Shown here: piece after piece, positions 48,601 through 57,206 of the stretch
How positions within the stretch are numbered: position 1 is the stretch's first letter
Layout of the letters: each line of letters opens with the position of its first letter
Origin: Streptomyces alboniger
GTDB lineage: Bacteria; Actinomycetota; Actinomycetes; Streptomycetales; Streptomycetaceae
DNA: 64,000 nucleotides
Assembly: GCF_008704395.1 (NCBI RefSeq)
Contig: NZ_CP023695.1
Location: 4,712,001 to 4,776,000 of the forward strand
Direction of reading: 5' to 3'
The notes under the pieces: model-generated
What the model was told of the DNA's origin: nothing
Seen by the model: the letters and a program-made list of their open reading frames with translations, nothing else
The model's database searches: none
Made by a program: the position numbers and the translations under genes

Positions 48601-48715
48601 CCGGCGGCGGCCCACACAGGGGGAGCGGGCCGCCGCCGGGTTTCTCGGCGGTGGTGGCCGACTGCCGCCCCGGGAGGGCGGCGGTGGGGAGCCGGTCACC
48701 TGGTGGAGGACGCTA
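48601..48715 (-). promoter_or_regulatory. Promoter and structured leader of NlpC/P60 copy 1
   Basis: TAGCGT at 48715-48710 on the minus strand is a likely -10 box (same word as in front of copy 2), giving a leader of about 120 nt. Just before the ribosome site a perfect 13-bp stem pairs 48601-48613 with 48627-48639 (CCGGCGGCGGCCC and its complement) over a 13-base loop. This is not the c-di-AMP riboswitch fold; it could limit translation. Confidence 0.55.
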
Positions 48716-48924
48716 AACCTGGTCGTCACGGCTTGGTGACGGATTGTGCGTAATGGGCGGCAGTGGGCGGAAGGGCGACTGCGTCTGTCCGTGCCGACAA
48801 TCGATCGAAGCCCTGTTCACGCGTAACTATGACCAATGTGGCGATTACGGCCTACCTGTCCGTCGGCGGGTGGTAAGGGACCACCTGCGGCAGGCGGCAG
48901 GGGACCCGGCTAGGCTCCGGCCTC

Positions 48925-49278
48925 ATGGACGTACTCATCCATCTCTTCGTCGGCCTGCACATCATCGGCATCGCCTCGCTCCTGGGCGGCTTCCTCACCC
49001 AGATGAAGCAGATGGGCCAGGGCGCCGCCCGCTTCAGCCCCGCGATGCTCCACGGCGCGCTGACCATGCTCGTCACCGGAGTGGTCCTGGTGGGCCTCAA
49101 CCAGGCGGACGACAACGCCGTCAACAACCTCAAGATCGGCATCAAGATGGCCGTGCTGATCGTGATCCTCGCGCTGGTCTACGTGAAGCGGGACGAGGAG
49201 AAGGTGGACAAGGGTGTCTTCGGTGCGGTGGGGCTGCTGACCACGGCGAACATTTTCATCGCCGTCCTGTGGACCTGA
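48925..49278 (+). CDS. Small four-helix membrane protein
   Basis: The 117-residue product starts at ATG 48925. Helices: DVLIHLFVGLHIIGIASLLG, MLHGALTMLVTGVVLVGL, IGIKMAVLIVILALVYV and AVGLLTTANIFIAVLW. The conserved His residues (HLFVGLHIIG, MLHGAL) resemble those of small haem- or quinone-related membrane proteins, but this is a weak hint. It is a conserved Streptomyces protein with no known role that I can name. It is convergent with NlpC/P60 copy 2 across a 70-bp perfect palindrome. Confidence 0.82.
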   Translation: MDVLIHLFVGLHIIGIASLLGGFLTQMKQMGQGAARFSPAMLHGALTMLVTGVVLVGLNQADDNAVNNLKIGIKMAVLIVILALVYVKRDEEKVDKGVFGAVGLLTTANIFIAVLWT

Positions 49279-49287
49279 TCCCCGCTG

Positions 49288-49357
49288 ACGACCCTCTACG
49301 CGCGCGTGGCCCGCACTCTCCCGGGAGAGTGCGGGCCACGCGCGCGTAGAGGGTCGT
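49288..49357. terminator. 70-bp perfect palindrome acting as bidirectional terminator
   Basis: Bases 49288-49322 and 49323-49357 are perfect reverse complements, 35 bp each with no spacer. The left arm starts ACGACCCTCTACGCGCGCGT and the centre reads CTCTCCCGGGAGAG. It lies between two convergent stops (49278 and 49376). Confidence 0.92.
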
Positions 49358-49375
49358 AGAGGGTGCTTCTTGTGG

Positions 49376-50593
49376 TTACGCCGGGCGCACCACGCTGTGG
49401 ATCGGCATGTAGTAGATCGACTCGACGCGTACGTTGGCGCCCGGCTTCGGGGCGTGGATCATCTTGCCGTCGCCGATGTAGATCCCCACATGGCTGATGT
49501 CGTCGTAGAAGAAGACCAGGTCGCCGGGGGCGGCATCGGCGGTCTTCACGGTCGTGCCGACCTTCACCTGGTCCCACGTGGTGCGCGGCAGGGAGATCCC
49601 CGCGGCCTTCCAGGCGTCCTGGGTGAGCCCGGAGCAGTCGTAGGAGTCGGGTCCCGTGGCGCCCCAGACGTACGGCTTGCCGATCTGGGCCTCCGCGAAG
49701 CCGATGACCTTCGCGGCCTTCGTGGCGCCCGAGCCGGGCTCGGCGCCCGGACCCGGACCCGAACCGGTGTCCGGCCCGGAGGAGCCCTGGCCCCCTCCCC
49801 GCTCCTTCTCCCGCTCCTTCTCCCGCTCCTTCTGCGCCGCCTCTTCCGCCTTGCGCTTGCGCTCCGCCTCCGCGGCCTGCTCGCGGGCCAGCTCCTCGGC
49901 CTTCCGCTTGGCCTCCCGCTCCTTCTTCCGCTCGATCGCGGCGAGCCGCGCCTTCTCCTCGGCGGTCAGCTCCGACAGCAGTGCGCGCGCCTCGCCCAGC
50001 TTCCTCTGGACGGTCCGCTTGCTCGTCCTGAGGTCGTCCCGGGACTCGCTCAGCGTCTTGAGGCTCTTCGCGGCCTTCGTACGCTGCTTCGTCGCCGACG
50101 CCTGCTCCGCCTGGTACTCGTCGACGGCCTTCTTCTGCCGGGAGGTCAGGCGGTCCGCCAGGTGGTTCTGGTCGAAGTAGCCCTGAGGGTCGTTGGCGAG
50201 CATCATCGTGGCGGTCTCGGAGGCGGCGCCGGTGCGGTACTGCGCGGCGGCGAAGGAGCCCAGCTCCTGGCGCGCCTCGTTCAGCTTGTCCGCGCGCCTG
50301 GCCACGCCGTCGAGCAGACGGTCGACCTTCTTGCGCTGCTTCTCGGTCTTCTCCTTGGCCGAGTTGTACCTCTGGGTGGCCACGCCCGCCTGGTGGTAGA
50401 GGTCGTCGACCTTCTTCTTCACCTCGTCGAGGCTGGGCTCCACCGGCGCGGAGGGTGCTGTCGGCGCGGCGGGTGCTGCCTGCGCGCTCTGCGACAGGAG
50501 CGCCACGGACGTGAGGGCGGCCGTGGTGATACCGACGGCGGGGGTGGTGCGTATGCCGGCTGACCGGCCCCGCGGCTTGCGGTGCGACGCCAA
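49376..50593 (-). CDS. NlpC/P60 peptidoglycan endopeptidase (copy 2)
   Basis: The 405-residue product is read from TTG 50593, nine bases after GGAAGGAG; no better start exists. It has a signal peptide (ending LLSQSAQA), a long coiled coil including a highly charged Glu/Lys/Arg/Ala segment (about 215-265), a Gly/Pro linker, and the catalytic domain with Cys320 (YDCSGLTQDAW) and His368 (ISHVGIYIGDG). It is a secreted cell-wall hydrolase paired with copy 1. The leader holds a c-di-AMP riboswitch, so expression should fall when c-di-AMP rises, linking wall cutting to osmotic and turgor signals. Confidence 0.93.
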   Translation of the reverse strand: MASHRKPRGRSAGIRTTPAVGITTAALTSVALLSQSAQAAPAAPTAPSAPVEPSLDEVKKKVDDLYHQAGVATQRYNSAKEKTEKQRKKVDRLLDGVARRADKLNEARQELGSFAAAQYRTGAASETATMMLANDPQGYFDQNHLADRLTSRQKKAVDEYQAEQASATKQRTKAAKSLKTLSESRDDLRTSKRTVQRKLGEARALLSELTAEEKARLAAIERKKEREAKRKAEELAREQAAEAERKRKAEEAAQKEREKEREKERGGGQGSSGPDTGSGPGPGAEPGSGATKAAKVIGFAEAQIGKPYVWGATGPDSYDCSGLTQDAWKAAGISLPRTTWDQVKVGTTVKTADAAPGDLVFFYDDISHVGIYIGDGKMIHAPKPGANVRVESIYYMPIHSVVRPA

Positions 50594-50599
50594 GGGAGG

Positions 50600-50745
50600 C
50601 GACTCCTTCCGTAGACCGCCTACCGGGTTAGCTGTCGGGTTCGGGCGGGTGGTCCGGAAGGTTGCCCTACAGTCCCGTACGAAGTACGGGACCGATTCAC
50701 CCCAAGTTTTCGGTGGGTCCCCGGTTCCGAACACGTCGGACTCGG
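50600..50745 (-). promoter_or_regulatory. c-di-AMP riboswitch (ydaO-yuaA type)
   Basis: On the minus strand the conserved blocks appear in order: ACCGGGGACCC (50725-50715), GGGGTGAATC (50703-50694), TAGGGCAACCTTCC (near 50670-50657), then CCCGACAGCTAACC and GTAGGC (50639-50618) and the closing GGAAGGAG (50610-50603). These are the signature blocks of the ydaO motif. The final block also contains the ribosome site of NlpC/P60 copy 2. A TAGCGT -10 box at 50808-50803 places the transcript start about 200 nt ahead of the start codon. Outer boundaries are approximate. Confidence 0.88.
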
Positions 50746-50968
50746 CGGGGGCCACCCGTTCCCGGCGGGGTTCGCCGGTGGGGGACGTGCGGCCCGCGGA
50801 GCACGCTAACCAACCTGTGTGGCACGTGTGAAGGTTGATGTTCGATATGCCCGATACATTTTCGTGACTTTACGAGCGTCAGGACGGGCGCCCGCAGCGG
50901 AGTGGCGGAGCGTGACCGGGTGCGGCCGGGGCGTGAACGGGCCCGGGGTGGCCGGAACCCGGGGCGGG

Positions 50969-50991
50969 TTGTCAGTGGGGCCGCCTAGACT
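50969..50991 (+). promoter_or_regulatory. RecA-NDp/PafBC-type DNA damage promoter of uvrD1
   Basis: TTGTCAGTG at 50969-50977, eight bases, then TAGACT at 50986-50991. This fits the motif tTGTCRgtg-N8-TAnnnT known from mycobacterial LexA-independent damage promoters activated by PafBC. The expected start is only a few bases before the ATG at 51001. Confidence 0.82.
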
Positions 50992-51000
50992 CGGGAGGCG

Positions 51001-53490
51001 ATGAGCAGCCTCTTTGATGACAGCTTCCTGGCGGACATGCGGCCTTCCCGGGCCGCGGACGAAGAACCCCCGCCGCCGCCCGAGGACAGCGCTCCGGAAC
51101 CGGTTCCGGACGACTTGTTCAGCGGGAAGTTCGACGTGCCCATGACCCGGGACTCGCACTACCGCGACGGAGCCCCGCGCCCGGTCATCGACCCGGCCGC
51201 GCTCCTGGAGGGGCTGAACGAGAACCAGCGCGCGGCCGTCGTGCACGCGGGCTCCCCGCTGCTCATCGTCGCCGGCGCCGGTTCCGGCAAGACCCGCGTA
51301 CTGACCCACCGCATCGCGTACCTCCTCGCCGAGCGCGGTGTCCACCCCGGCCAGATCCTCGCGATCACGTTCACGAACAAGGCCGCGGGCGAGATGAAGG
51401 AGCGCGTCGAGCAGCTCGTCGGCCCCCGGGCCAACGCGATGTGGGTATCGACCTTCCACAGCGCCTGCGTCCGCATCCTGCGGCGCGAGTACAAGAAGCT
51501 GGGCTTCACGTCCTCCTTCTCGATCTACGACGCCGCGGACTCCAAGCGTCTGATGGCCCTGGTCTGCCGCGACCTGGACCTCGACCCGAAGAAGTTCCCG
51601 CCGAAGTCCTTCAGCGCCAAGATCTCGAACCTGAAGAACGAGCTGATCGACGAGGAGGACTTCGCCGCCCAGGCCGCCGACGGTTTCGAGAAGACCCTCG
51701 CCGAGGCCTACGCCATGTACCAGTCCCGCCTGCGCGAGGCGAACGCGCTGGACTTCGACGACCTGATCATGACGACGGTCCACCTCCTGCGCGCCTTCCC
51801 GGACGTCGCCGAGCACTACCGCCGCCGCTTCCGGCACGTCATGGTCGACGAGTACCAGGACACGAACCACGCCCAGTACGCCCTGGTGCGCGAGCTGGTC
51901 GGCCCCTCCGGAGGCGAGGGTGACGACCCCGCGGAGCTGTGTGTGGTGGGTGACGCGGACCAGTCGATCTACGCCTTCCGCGGCGCCACCATCCGCAACA
52001 TCCTCCAGTTCGAGGAGGACTACACCGACGCGACGACGATCCTCCTGGAGCAGAACTACCGCTCCACGCAGACGATCCTGACCGCCGCGAACGCGGTCAT
52101 CGAGCGGAACGAAAGCCGCCGCCCGAAGAACCTGTGGACCAACCAGGGCGCGGGCGCCCGCATCACCGGCTACGTGGCCGACACCGAGCACGACGAGGCG
52201 CAGTTCGTCGCCGACGAGATCGACCGCCTCACGGACGCGGGCGACGCGAAGGCCGGCGACGTCGCGATCTTCTACCGTACGAACGCCCAGTCCCGCGTCT
52301 TCGAAGAGATCTTCATCCGCGTCGGCCTGCCCTACAAGGTCGTCGGCGGCGTCCGCTTCTACGAGCGCAAGGAGGTCCGCGATGTGCTGGCCTACCTGCG
52401 CGTTCTCGCCAACCCCGAGGACGCGGTGCCGCTGCGGCGCATCCTCAACGTCCCCAAGAGGGGCATCGGCGACCGCGCCGAGGCGATGATCGACGCGCTC
52501 TCGCAGCGCGAGAAGATCTCCTTCCCGCAGGCGCTGCGCCGCGTCGACGAGGCGTACGGCATGGCGGCCCGCTCGACCAACGCCGTCAAGCGGTTCAACA
52601 CGCTCATGGAAGAGCTGCGCACCGTCGTCGAGTCCGGCGCGGGCCCGGCCGTCGTCCTGGAGGCCGTCCTCGAACGGACCGGCTACCTCGCCGAGTTGCA
52701 GGCCTCGACCGACCCGCAGGACGAGACCCGCATCGAGAACCTCCAGGAACTCGCCGCCGTGGCACTGGAGTTCGAGCAGGAGTACGCCCAGGCCCAGGCG
52801 GCGCAGGCCGAGGGCGACGAGGGGCCCGCCCCGGCCGGCACCCTCTCCGACTTCCTGGAGCGCGTCGCGCTCGTCGCCGACTCCGACCAGATTCCGGATG
52901 AGGAGGACGACGGCTCCGGAGTCATCACTCTCATGACGCTGCACACCGCCAAGGGACTCGAATTCCCCGTGGTGTTCCTGACCGGCATGGAGGACGGCGT
53001 CTTCCCGCACATGCGCTCCCTCGGCCAGGTCAAGGAGCTGGAGGAGGAGCGCCGCCTCGCCTATGTCGGCATCACGCGCGCGCGTGAGCGGCTCTACCTC
53101 ACCCGGTCCTCGATGCGCAGCGCCTGGGGCCAGCCCTCGTACAACCCGCCCTCACGCTTCCTCGAAGAGATTCCGGAAACCCATCTGGACTGGAAGCGGA
53201 AGGGCTCCGTCGGCGCCCCCGCCTCGTCCGGTCCCGCCGCGGGCATCGCCTCGTCGCTGTCGTCCTCGCGTTCGCGCACGGGTGGGGCGCAGGGCTTCGC
53301 CACGCGCCGCGCCTCGGAGAAGCCGGTGGTCTCGCTGGCGGTGGGGGACCGGGTCACGCACGACCAGTTCGGCCTCGGGACCGTGGTCGGGGTGAAGGGC
53401 ACGGGGGCGAACGCCGAGGCGACGGTGGACTTCGGCGAGCCCAAGCCGAAGCGGCTCCTGCTGAGGTACGCGCCGGTCGAGAAGCTGTAA
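51001..53490 (+). CDS. uvrD1: ATP-dependent DNA helicase UvrD1/PcrA
   Basis: The 829-residue product is a superfamily 1A helicase: Walker A AGAGSGKT (91-98), motif Ia FTNKAAGEMKERV, Walker B VDEYQDTN (Asp283), motif III VVGDADQSIYAFRGA, motif IV LEQNYRST, and motifs V/VI in LMTLHTAKGLEFPVVF and RRLAYVGITRARERLYLT. An acidic Pro-rich N-terminal extension of about 60 residues precedes the core. The C-terminal domain (VSLAVGDRVTHDQFGLGTVV) is the Tudor-like region that binds RNA polymerase or Ku in relatives. It unwinds 3'-5' in nucleotide excision and transcription-coupled repair. The promoter looks DNA-damage inducible. Confidence 0.96.
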   Translation: MSSLFDDSFLADMRPSRAADEEPPPPPEDSAPEPVPDDLFSGKFDVPMTRDSHYRDGAPRPVIDPAALLEGLNENQRAAVVHAGSPLLIVAGAGSGKTRVLTHRIAYLLAERGVHPGQILAITFTNKAAGEMKERVEQLVGPRANAMWVSTFHSACVRILRREYKKLGFTSSFSIYDAADSKRLMALVCRDLDLDPKKFPPKSFSAKISNLKNELIDEEDFAAQAADGFEKTLAEAYAMYQSRLREANALDFDDLIMTTVHLLRAFPDVAEHYRRRFRHVMVDEYQDTNHAQYALVRELVGPSGGEGDDPAELCVVGDADQSIYAFRGATIRNILQFEEDYTDATTILLEQNYRSTQTILTAANAVIERNESRRPKNLWTNQGAGARITGYVADTEHDEAQFVADEIDRLTDAGDAKAGDVAIFYRTNAQSRVFEEIFIRVGLPYKVVGGVRFYERKEVRDVLAYLRVLANPEDAVPLRRILNVPKRGIGDRAEAMIDALSQREKISFPQALRRVDEAYGMAARSTNAVKRFNTLMEELRTVVESGAGPAVVLEAVLERTGYLAELQASTDPQDETRIENLQELAAVALEFEQEYAQAQAAQAEGDEGPAPAGTLSDFLERVALVADSDQIPDEEDDGSGVITLMTLHTAKGLEFPVVFLTGMEDGVFPHMRSLGQVKELEEERRLAYVGITRARERLYLTRSSMRSAWGQPSYNPPSRFLEEIPETHLDWKRKGSVGAPASSGPAAGIASSLSSSRSRTGGAQGFATRRASEKPVVSLAVGDRVTHDQFGLGTVVGVKGTGANAEATVDFGEPKPKRLLLRYAPVEKL

Positions 53491-53491
53491 C

Positions 53492-53512
53492 GCTCCGGGC
53501 GGTGCCCGGAGC
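53492..53512. terminator. Short hairpin between uvrD1 and the convergent peptidase
   Basis: GCTCCGGGC (53492-53500) pairs perfectly with GCCCGGAGC (53504-53512) over GGT. It starts two bases after the uvrD1 stop; a run of G follows (53518-53526). Confidence 0.65.
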
Positions 53513-53538
53513 CGCGCCGGGGGGGGGCGGCGGCGGAG

Positions 53539-55071
53539 TTACGTCGGGTCGAGTCCGTGGCTGCGCAGCCACGGCAGCGGGTCGATCGCCGAGCTGCCGC
53601 TGGGGCGCACCTCGAAGTGCAGGTGCGGTCCGGTGGAGTTGCCGGAGTTCCCGGAGTAGGCGATGGTCTCGCCCGCCTTCACGGGACCGCTGGAGATCTT
53701 GTGCGAGGAGAGGTGGCAGTACCACGTCTCCGTACCGTCCTTGGCGGTCACGATCGCCATGTTGCCGTAGGCGCTGTTCCACTTCGTGGTCACGGTGCCG
53801 TCGGTCGCGGCGAAGACTTCCGTGCCGTACGACACGGGGAAGTCGATGCCGGAGTGCGCCGACATCCAGTTGACGCCGGCCTGGCCGTACTGCGCGCTCA
53901 GACCGTGCTGCTTCACCGGCAGCGCGAACTTGGGGCGCAGCCGCTCCTTGCGCGCCGCCTCCGCGGCCGCCTTCTTCTGGGCGGCGACCTTTTCGGCCTT
54001 CAGGTCGATACGTTCCTGCGTGCGGCTCGCGCGGTCCGCGAAGTCGCCCGCGTCCGCGGAGAGGTTGGCCAGCTGGGTGTCCAGCTTGCTGTTGGCGGTG
54101 GAGGGCTTCACGGACGTGGTGTCCGGTGCGGAGGCCGTCGTCTCTTTCTCGCCGTCCCCGCCGAAGCTGCCCACGGACGCGGCCGCCACCCCGGCGACGC
54201 CCATCACGCAGGCCGACGGCACGGCGACGGTGAGGAGGGCGGAGCGCTTGGCGGGGGTACGGCGCCGGGTCCTGGACCGACCCGCACCGGATCCGCCGCT
54301 TTTGCCGCGGGCGGTGCGGGGGGTGGGGGCCGGAATCCCCGAGACGGACTCGGGCTCCGCGCTCGCGTAGGGGACATCGGTGTCGTACGGGCCCTCGCCG
54401 TCGTACGGGCTCTCGCTGTCGAACGGGGCATCGCTGTCGAACGGGGCCTCGGCGGAGATCTCGTACTGCTCGGTCAGCTCGTACGGCTGCGGAGTTTCGT
54501 TCGACTCGTGCGACTCGCGTGCCTCGGGTGACTCGTGCTGCTCGCGTGTCTCGTCGGCGGAGTTCCACGCCGTGGCGTCGTACGCGCCCGTGTCGAAGGT
54601 CTGCGTCTGCCACTGACCGGTCGCCGGACCCTGGTCCCAGGAGGCGGTGTCCCACTGGCCCGTGCTGTCGGGGCCCGGCTGCGACGGGATGTCGGCGAGC
54701 TGCTGATAGCCACCGGCCGACCAGACGGAGGTGGTGTCGTAGCTGCCGGTTTCGTAGGCGGCGGCGTGGTGCTGTGCGGCGTACGCGTCGTAGGCGGACG
54801 TCTGCTGCTGGGTACTCGGCGTGGTCGCCCACTGGCCTGTGTCGTACTCGGTGCCGGGCATGTCGCCGAAGAGGGGATCGGTGGCGAAGGTACCGGTGTC
54901 GAAGCTTCCGGTGCTGATGCTGCCGGTGTCGAAACCGCCGGTGGAGTAGGTGTCGTAGCCGTAGCCGCCGGGCTGGGCGCTCTGCTGGTCGTACGTCGCG
55001 TTGAGCGGGTAGTCGGCGCCGGGTGCCGAGGGCTGGGGAGTCGAGCTCCCCGACGGGTGACGGTCGTTCAC
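53539..55071 (-). CDS. M23 family metalloendopeptidase with disordered repeat N-terminus
   Basis: The 510-residue product (GTG 55071) has a long N-terminal part rich in Tyr, Asp, Thr, Gly and Gln, with many FDTG, YDTG or QWDT words such as FDTGSISTGSFDTG. A basic segment and one transmembrane helix (LLTVAVPSACVMGVAGVAA, about 275-300) follow. Outside comes a coiled coil and then the LytM domain with zinc ligands His406 and Asp410 (HSGIDFP) and H483-L-H485 (GPHLHFEV), plus His453 (WYCHLSS). It probably cleaves peptidoglycan cross-links. The cytoplasmic repeat region is unusual and may bind a partner. It is convergent with uvrD1. Confidence 0.93.
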   Translation of the reverse strand: MNDRHPSGSSTPQPSAPGADYPLNATYDQQSAQPGGYGYDTYSTGGFDTGSISTGSFDTGTFATDPLFGDMPGTEYDTGQWATTPSTQQQTSAYDAYAAQHHAAAYETGSYDTTSVWSAGGYQQLADIPSQPGPDSTGQWDTASWDQGPATGQWQTQTFDTGAYDATAWNSADETREQHESPEARESHESNETPQPYELTEQYEISAEAPFDSDAPFDSESPYDGEGPYDTDVPYASAEPESVSGIPAPTPRTARGKSGGSGAGRSRTRRRTPAKRSALLTVAVPSACVMGVAGVAAASVGSFGGDGEKETTASAPDTTSVKPSTANSKLDTQLANLSADAGDFADRASRTQERIDLKAEKVAAQKKAAAEAARKERLRPKFALPVKQHGLSAQYGQAGVNWMSAHSGIDFPVSYGTEVFAATDGTVTTKWNSAYGNMAIVTAKDGTETWYCHLSSHKISSGPVKAGETIAYSGNSGNSTGPHLHFEVRPSGSSAIDPLPWLRSHGLDPT

Positions 55072-55287
55072 CAACTTCTCTTTCGCCTCGGCAGCAAGGG
55101 CGGAGCAGTGCGGCGACTGTACCCGGCGGTATGCGGGCGCGACAATCTTCGGCAGGTTTCATGGTCTCAGGAAACGGGCATTCGGCCGTCTTTCGGAGGA
55201 CTGCGGGCACAGGCTTGGCCCTGCGTTCGAGCTACGTTCGATACCGGGGGCTCGCCAAGTGGCCCCTGATCCGGTGTTCCGCTGTGG

Positions 55288-56298
55288 TCAGGCGACCGTG
55301 AGCCCGCCCGGGGCTTCCTTGGCGTCGGCTCCGGGATGGGCCAGGTCGAGGGCCTGGCGTATGCCGTTCGCGACCGCCGGGTGCACCGGGAGCGCGAGGT
55401 GGCCGATTCCGGTCACGCGGACGTTCTGCGCGATCAGGTCGGGGTGGTCCACGCACGCCGTCTCCAGCGGGACCATGATCTGGTCCAGGTCGCTCCAGAA
55501 ACTCACGAACTGCGTCCGGCAGTCCGGTGCAGGTTCCTTCAGCTCCTCGATCACGGCGGAGCCCGGACGCATCTGCCGCACGATCGGGTGCGCGTCCGCG
55601 AGCGGCGCGACGCGGGTGCCCCCGTGCGGTGTGCCCAGCGTGACAAGCGTGCGTACGCGTACGTCACCGCCGAGGCGCTGGGCGTAATACCGGGCGATCA
55701 GGCCGCCCAGGCTGTGCCCGACGATGTCTACCCGATGGTGGCCCGTGCGCTCGCACAGCTCTTCGACGTGGCGGCCGAGAAGCTCGGCGGCGGTACGGAT
55801 GTCGCAGGTCAGCGGGGAGTAGTTGAGGGACTCCACGCGGCGTCCGTCGTGCTGGGACAGGGCGCGGCGGAGCAGGACGAAGACCGAGCGGTTGTCTATG
55901 AAGCCGTGCAGGAGGAGGGTCGGCGGCCTGCTGTCCGGGGGGAGGCGCGGCGCGTCGGGGGGCGGCTGGACAGGGGCTGTCCTGCGCTCCTGGGCGATGC
56001 CCGAGGGGTAGAGGACGAGATGGCCCGCGAGGATCGCCACTTCCAGGGCGGTCGCTTTCAGGAGGGCCAGGGAGAGGCGGCCCGCCATCTTGGCGGAGAG
56101 GGCGGGCAGCGAGGGGAGCAGCGACAGCGAGGGGAGTGCGGGGGGTAAAGGGAGCGTGGGGAGTGCGGCGCGTAGTGCGGGGAGCGCGGCCAGCGCGTGC
56201 AGTGCCGACCGGCCGGGGAGTCCCGGCAGCCTTGGCAGTCTCGGCCGCGGGAGGGTGAGGGTGCGAAAGGGGTGGGCCCCTGTGGCTGGCTCCGGCAT
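55288..56298 (-). CDS. Alpha/beta hydrolase, triacylglycerol lipase-like
   Basis: The 336-residue product has the oxyanion motif LLLHGFIDN (129-136), nucleophile Ser196 in GHSLGG, LVTLGTPHGGTRVA after it, and a probable catalytic His in GIGHLALPVHP. The N-terminus is a long Leu/Pro/Ala repeat (LPRPRLPRLPGLPG and similar) before a hydrophobic anchor (ALEVAILAGHLVLYP). The anchor suggests membrane attachment or secretion. ATG 56298 is taken; Met71 is a shorter alternative that skips the repeat. The gap between it and the M23 gene (55072-55287) shows no recognised site. Confidence 0.86.
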   Translation of the reverse strand: MPEPATGAHPFRTLTLPRPRLPRLPGLPGRSALHALAALPALRAALPTLPLPPALPSLSLLPSLPALSAKMAGRLSLALLKATALEVAILAGHLVLYPSGIAQERRTAPVQPPPDAPRLPPDSRPPTLLLHGFIDNRSVFVLLRRALSQHDGRRVESLNYSPLTCDIRTAAELLGRHVEELCERTGHHRVDIVGHSLGGLIARYYAQRLGGDVRVRTLVTLGTPHGGTRVAPLADAHPIVRQMRPGSAVIEELKEPAPDCRTQFVSFWSDLDQIMVPLETACVDHPDLIAQNVRVTGIGHLALPVHPAVANGIRQALDLAHPGADAKEAPGGLTVA

Positions 56299-56734
56299 CG
56301 TCGACCTCCCGATCGGCGCACGGGAGGACAGCTCCGTCCCCCGTGTGCCCTAGGGGGAGTCGTGAGAAAGGAGTCGGCTGTGCGACGGCGTTCCACGCCA
56401 CCGTGGTGCGGTGGCCCCATGCCCCCGTTGCGTCGCCGATGCATCGGACCACCACGCCGGGCGGGTGCCGGTGTGGTGGTCCGGCGATCTCGTTGCGGCT
56501 CCCCTCGCGCCTGGTCCGGATGCGGGGCGCGAACCCCTGAGTAGTGGACGGCGCGCAGCGAACGTGTCCCAACGTGTGATTTCCCCCTCCCTCTCCACCG
56601 CGAAACTGCCGCTTGCGCGATGCTGGAGATAACGTTCGTTCACTTCCCCGGCCCGTGCGGTGCGGGGTATCTGTGCTTGGGCAGATGCTTGGACAGATGG
56701 ATGTCGGTACGGATATCGGTACATGGAGGCAGTG
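56299..56734. other. 436-bp gap between lipase and icmB genes with one hairpin
   Basis: No gene is supported here; the open frames are short and Arg-rich. CGGACCACCAC (56445-56455) is a perfect complement of GTGGTGGTCCG (56473-56483) with a 17-base loop. The words GGATGTCGGTAC and GGATATCGGTAC near 56699-56722 form a direct repeat just ahead of icmB. The region must hold promoters for both divergent genes. Confidence 0.5.
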
Positions 56735-57151
56735 ATGGGTGTGGCAGCCGGGCCGATCCGCGTGGTGGTCGCCAAGCCGGGGCTCGACGGGCACGACCGC
56801 GGGGCCAAGGTGATCGCGCGGGCGCTGCGTGACGCCGGTATGGAGGTCATCTACACCGGGCTGCACCAGACGCCCGAGCAGGTGGTGGACACCGCGATCC
56901 AGGAGGACGCCGACGCGATCGGCCTCTCCATCCTGTCCGGGGCGCACAACACGCTGTTCGCGCGGGTGCTCGAACTTTTGAAGGAGCGGGAAGCGCAGGA
57001 CATCCTGGTGTTCGGCGGCGGCATCATCCCGGAGGCGGACATCGCGCCGCTGAAGGAGAAGGGCGTCGCGGAGATCTTCACGCCCGGTGCGACCACGACT
57101 TCGATCGTGGAGTGGGTGCGGGCGAACGTGCAGGAGCGTGCCGGGGCCTGA
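56735..57151 (+). CDS. icmB: Cobalamin-binding small subunit of isobutyryl-CoA mutase
   Basis: The 138-residue product starts at ATG 56735, five bases after GGAGG. The B12-binding signature is present: DGHDRGAKV (D-x-H-x-x-G, His as lower cobalt ligand), [12 protein letters not shown] in place of the S-x-L pair, and [10 protein letters not shown]. The length fits the stand-alone small subunit of coenzyme-B12 isobutyryl-CoA mutase, which interconverts isobutyryl-CoA and n-butyryl-CoA and supplies polyketide precursors. The large subunit is not in this window, in line with Streptomyces where it is encoded elsewhere. Confidence 0.92.
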   Translation: MGVAAGPIRVVVAKPGLDGHDRGAKVIARALRDAGMEVIYTGLHQTPEQVVDTAIQEDADAIGLSILSGAHNTLFARVLELLKEREAQDILVFGGGIIPEADIAPLKEKGVAEIFTPGATTTSIVEWVRANVQERAGA

Positions 57152-57206
57152 TCGGGCGGGGCGCCTCGGCCGGAGGCTTTCGTGGCCTTCCGGGCAGGAC
57201 GTGCGC

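Noticed and set aside
48601..48639. Second c-di-AMP riboswitch in front of NlpC/P60 copy 1
   Set aside because: The conserved GGGGTGAATC and CCCGACAGCTAACC blocks of the ydaO motif are absent; only a simple stem is present.
56299..56734. Cobalamin riboswitch ahead of icmB
   Set aside because: The B12-box words were not found; only a hairpin and a short direct repeat are visible.
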